64,000 nucleotides of DNA. Source: Dyadobacter soli (GTDB lineage Bacteria > Bacteroidota > Bacteroidia > Cytophagales > Spirosomataceae). This document shows, in pieces, positions 61,447 to 64,000 of this stretch (position 1 is the stretch's first letter; every line of letters begins with the position of its first letter). A program made the translations under genes and the position numbers. The stretch spans positions 248,001 to 312,000 of the forward strand of contig NZ_FNAN01000010.1 in assembly GCF_900101885.1 (NCBI RefSeq), in the 5' to 3' direction. The notes beneath the pieces are model-generated. The model had not been told where the DNA came from, did not search any database, and saw only the letters and a list, made by a program, of their open reading frames with translations.

Positions 61447-63597
61447 ATGGACCGCCGTGATTTTATGCAAACCGCCGCGCTGGCAACCGGCGGCCTGCTG
61501 CTTTCCTTTTTTGTTCCCCAAAAATCCGCTGCCGCAATGCCCGCTAACGGTTTTTCGCCCAACGCATTGCTACGGATCGATACCGACGACACCATCCGCA
61601 TTATCCACAACAAGGTCGAAATGGGCCAGGGTATCGCCACCACCCTGGCCATGCTCATTGCCGAGGAGCTGGATTGCGACTGGGCGCGCATCCGTGTGGA
61701 GCACCGGGTGATTGAAGGCGCGCATTTGGAAGAAAGTATGTGGATATCCTCCACCGGCGGTTCCGATACTACCCGCTCGGAATTCGACCGCTACCGCACC
61801 ACGGGCGCCATCGCCCGCATGATGCTCGTACAGGCAGCCGCGCGGCGTATGCGCGTTCCGGCGGAGCAATGCATTACTGGCAATGGCTATGTGCAGGTCG
61901 GGGCGAAAAGATTCAGTTACGGTGCGTTGGCGGCCGATGCCGCATTAATGCCTGTTCCAACCGTGAAGCTCCGCGAGCGCAGCCAGTGGAAGCTGATTGG
62001 CGGCCGTGCGCTGCCGGGCGGCGGGCAACTAAGCCGGCCACAAAAGCTGGATGTGCCGGATAAGGTAAATGGAAAAACGAAATACGGTATCGATATCCAG
62101 TTTCCGGGGCTGCTGATCGCCGTGCTCGAACGATGCCCGGTATTTGGTGGTAAGGTCAGATCATTCGATGCGTCGGAGGCGCTGCGGGTGCCGGGTGTGC
62201 GCAAGGTGGTGGAAGTGCCCGAGGGTATTGCCGTGCTGGCCAACCATACCTGGGCAGCCTTGGAGGGGCGAAAAGCATTGCAAATCGAATGGGATACCGG
62301 CGGACGAGCCAACCCTGATAGCGAACAACTTTTCAACCAATACCGTGAACTTACCGGGCAGCCGGGCATTAAGGCACTGTCAAAAGGCAACCCCGAAACT
62401 GCCTGGCAAGGTGCGAATGCAGTTTACGAGCAGGAATTTCGCTTTCCGTTCCTGGCCCATTCACCGATGGAAACCCTCAATTGCACGGTAAAACTATCAT
62501 CCAGCCAATGCGAAATATGGACGGCAACGCAGTCGCCTTCCCTGCACCGGCAGGAGGTAGCCCGGTCGCTGGGCTTTGGCGACGAGCAGGTTACGCTACA
62601 CACGCCTGCCATGGGCGGCAGTTTCGGGCGGCGCGGCTCGTTCGGGAACGACTGGGTGATGGAGGCCGTGCATATTGCCCAGGCTTCGGGTGAGGCGGTG
62701 AAACTGATCTGGACGCGGGAAGACGACGTTCGGGGCGGCTATTACCGGCCGGTATACTTGCACCGGGTCAAAGCGGGCACGGATGCGGCTGGTATGCCCG
62801 TGGCCTGGAAACACGATGTGGTGGGCCAGTCGCTTTTTGTAAATACGGTTCTGGAAAAAGACATCGCGCCCAACGGCCTCGATTACAGCACGATCGACGG
62901 CGTGAATGGCTCGCCTTACATGGCCCGTTGCCCCGACCACTCGGTGACGCTGCATACCACCGCCAACAATGTGCCCGTGCTGGCATGGCGCTCGGTGGGC
63001 AATACGCATACCGCATTCGTGATGGAAACGGCGATCGACGAGCTGGCCTTCGCCGCGAAAACCGACGCCGTCGAGTACCGCAAAAAATTGCTGGCCAATC
63101 ATCCGAGGCACCTCGCCGCATTGACTACCGCTGCCGATCAAGCGGGCTGGAACGATCCGTTACCGGCGGGGCATTTCCGTGGTGTGGCGGTGCACCAGGC
63201 AATGGGCAGCGTGGTGGCCCAGGTAATTGAAATATCCTTTGTTAACCAAAACCTGAAAGTACACCGCGTCGTGTGTGCCATTGCGTGCGGACTGGCTGTG
63301 AACCCCGACGGCATTGTGGCGCAAATGGAAAGCGGGATCATTTACGGGCTTACCGCTGCATTATTCGGGGAAATTACGATTGAGAAAGGCGCGATCCGGC
63401 AGAGCAATTTCCACGATTACCGCATATTACGAATGGAAGAAGCGCCGGTCATTGAAGTACACATTATCGAGGACGACGGTAAAATGGGCGGTGCGGGGGA
63501 GCCTGGCGTACCACCGGTGGCACCGGCACTGGCGAATGCATTCTTCGCGGCTGCAGGCAGGCGTGTGAGAAGTTTACCATTACTTTCCAATATTTGA
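61447..63597 (+). CDS. Molybdopterin-binding oxidoreductase large subunit (isoquinoline 1-oxidoreductase beta-like)
   Basis: A 716-residue member of the xanthine dehydrogenase family. MDRRDFMQTAALATGGLLLS is a Tat signal, so the cofactor-loaded protein should be periplasmic; 61420 (GTG) is a longer start. The two-part Mo-binding core is present: IIHNKVEMGQGIATTLAMLI, GGSFGRRGSFGNDW, VLAWRSVGNTHTAFVMETAI and the catalytic Glu in GGAGEPGVPPVAPALANA. Partners normally include a small [2Fe-2S] subunit (IorA-like) next door; none is present before or after it here. The substrate (aldehyde or N-heterocycle) is unknown. Confidence 0.88.
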   Translation: MDRRDFMQTAALATGGLLLSFFVPQKSAAAMPANGFSPNALLRIDTDDTIRIIHNKVEMGQGIATTLAMLIAEELDCDWARIRVEHRVIEGAHLEESMWISSTGGSDTTRSEFDRYRTTGAIARMMLVQAAARRMRVPAEQCITGNGYVQVGAKRFSYGALAADAALMPVPTVKLRERSQWKLIGGRALPGGGQLSRPQKLDVPDKVNGKTKYGIDIQFPGLLIAVLERCPVFGGKVRSFDASEALRVPGVRKVVEVPEGIAVLANHTWAALEGRKALQIEWDTGGRANPDSEQLFNQYRELTGQPGIKALSKGNPETAWQGANAVYEQEFRFPFLAHSPMETLNCTVKLSSSQCEIWTATQSPSLHRQEVARSLGFGDEQVTLHTPAMGGSFGRRGSFGNDWVMEAVHIAQASGEAVKLIWTREDDVRGGYYRPVYLHRVKAGTDAAGMPVAWKHDVVGQSLFVNTVLEKDIAPNGLDYSTIDGVNGSPYMARCPDHSVTLHTTANNVPVLAWRSVGNTHTAFVMETAIDELAFAAKTDAVEYRKKLLANHPRHLAALTTAADQAGWNDPLPAGHFRGVAVHQAMGSVVAQVIEISFVNQNLKVHRVVCAIACGLAVNPDGIVAQMESGIIYGLTAALFGEITIEKGAIRQSNFHDYRILRMEEAPVIEVHIIEDDGKMGGAGEPGVPPVAPALANAFFAAAGRRVRSLPLLSNI

Positions 63598-63608
63598 TAA
63601 ATTCGGGT

Positions 63609-64000
63609 ATGCAAAAGGCCGTTTCCAAACTATACCATATTCCGTTCTGGCTGGTTTACCATTATTTGTGGTGGGTGGTGGCGATGGGCAATCCGTGGAA
63701 AGCTGCGGAAAGCATTTTGTTTTCGCCTTATGCGGTCAAATTTGCGTTTTATGTGGCGCTGCAAGCTGTGGCGGTGTATTTCAATTTGTATTACCTCATT
63801 CCGAAATACCTCGAAAAAGGAAAATTCAACTCGTATGTCGGTTACCTGGGCATAACTTTACTGGCTACGGCACTGGCCATCGTTTCGGGATACTATGTCA
63901 GCGCTTGGGCGGCACATCAACCGGTAGAAACGCTTTTTGGCAGGGGTACCAATTGTTTTTTTTACTTTTTCGGCGAAGCAATGCCCTCCACTTTGGCAAG
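63609..64000 (+). CDS. LytS-type sensor histidine kinase, N-terminal part only
   Basis: An open frame from ATG 63609 runs past the window end (130 codons). It begins MQKAVSKLYHIPFWLVYHYL and has alternating hydrophobic segments (FAFYVALQAVAVYFNLYYLI; YLGITLLATALAIVSGYYVS), the four-helix N-terminal anchor usual for Bacteroidetes LytS/YehU kinases. LIPKYLEKGKF is a common linker in that family. The catalytic domains lie beyond the window, so the call rests on the membrane region only. It follows the oxidoreductase gene by 11 bp. Confidence 0.65.
   Translation, partial: MQKAVSKLYHIPFWLVYHYLWWVVAMGNPWKAAESILFSPYAVKFAFYVALQAVAVYFNLYYLIPKYLEKGKFNSYVGYLGITLLATALAIVSGYYVSAWAAHQPVETLFGRGTNCFFYFFGEAMPSTLA

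Overview
The window comes from a Bacteroidetes (Bacteroidota) chromosome, most likely the order Cytophagales and perhaps a Dyadobacter-like genus. This rests on two SusC/SusD pairs, LytS/LytTR regulators, a CusA-TolC fusion, promoters of the Bacteroidetes type (TTTG at -33, TAnnTTTG at -7) and moderate GC content. The genus is an inference. No rRNA, tRNA, IS element or CRISPR array was recognised.

1-2366: the end of an unknown gene, a secreted DUF4932-like protein and a small lipoprotein. 2367-23403: about 21 kb with every gene on the minus strand, read from right to left. It encodes SusC2/SusD2, a mannonate-dehydratase-like enolase-superfamily enzyme, a LacI regulator, a second enolase-superfamily enzyme of unknown substrate, galactonate dehydratase (DgoD), SusC1/SusD1, a PQQ- and heme-c-dependent sugar dehydrogenase, 2-dehydro-3-deoxygalactonokinase (DgoK), KDPG/KDPGal aldolase (DgoA), an ExuT-like MFS transporter and a GNAT acetyltransferase. 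Together they form a sugar-acid utilisation locus (De Ley-Doudoroff type). All three dehydratases carry Tat-type signal sequences and the sugar dehydrogenase is also exported. I infer that oxidation and dehydration occur in the periplasm, and that the 2-keto-3-deoxy acid is imported by the MFS protein, phosphorylated and cleaved. A perfect LacI-type palindrome lies between the -33 and -7 boxes of the promoter that drives the locus.

24058-26751: a LytS/LytTR two-component pair and a small membrane protein. 26752-32943: an RND drug-efflux operon (TetR, TolC, adaptor, permease) with matching TetR-type operators. 33065-35390: a di-heme peroxidase, a DsbD-N-like protein and a large repeat array. 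35391-45132: a frameshifted TlpA-like thioredoxin, divergent from a TonB receptor plus DUF4397 lipoprotein; then a small accessory island with a VapBC-like toxin-antitoxin module between 104-bp direct repeats; then a sulfatase. One palindrome (TTAGTCTAC-N7-GTAGACTAA) occurs twice in the TlpA/TonB intergenic region and once before the sulfatase. A leader peptide containing Cys-Cys and a terminator-like hairpin precede the TonB gene. This suggests a sulfur-responsive regulon.

45281-51897: a heavy-metal efflux system with a CusB-like adaptor and a CusA-TolC fusion, plus two small secreted proteins. 52077-64000: a metallophosphoesterase lipoprotein, an outer-membrane-type protein, a multi-PAS/GAF sensor with no ATPase domain, a TPR protein, a small membrane protein, a membrane-anchored MutS-family ATPase, an NmrA-like reductase, an orphan molybdopterin oxidoreductase large subunit and the start of another LytS-type kinase.

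Intergenic space is unusually rich in repeats: six 84-bp tandem hairpin units, four 188-bp units of a related design, GTCGAC palindromes and GGCGGTC-rich clusters.
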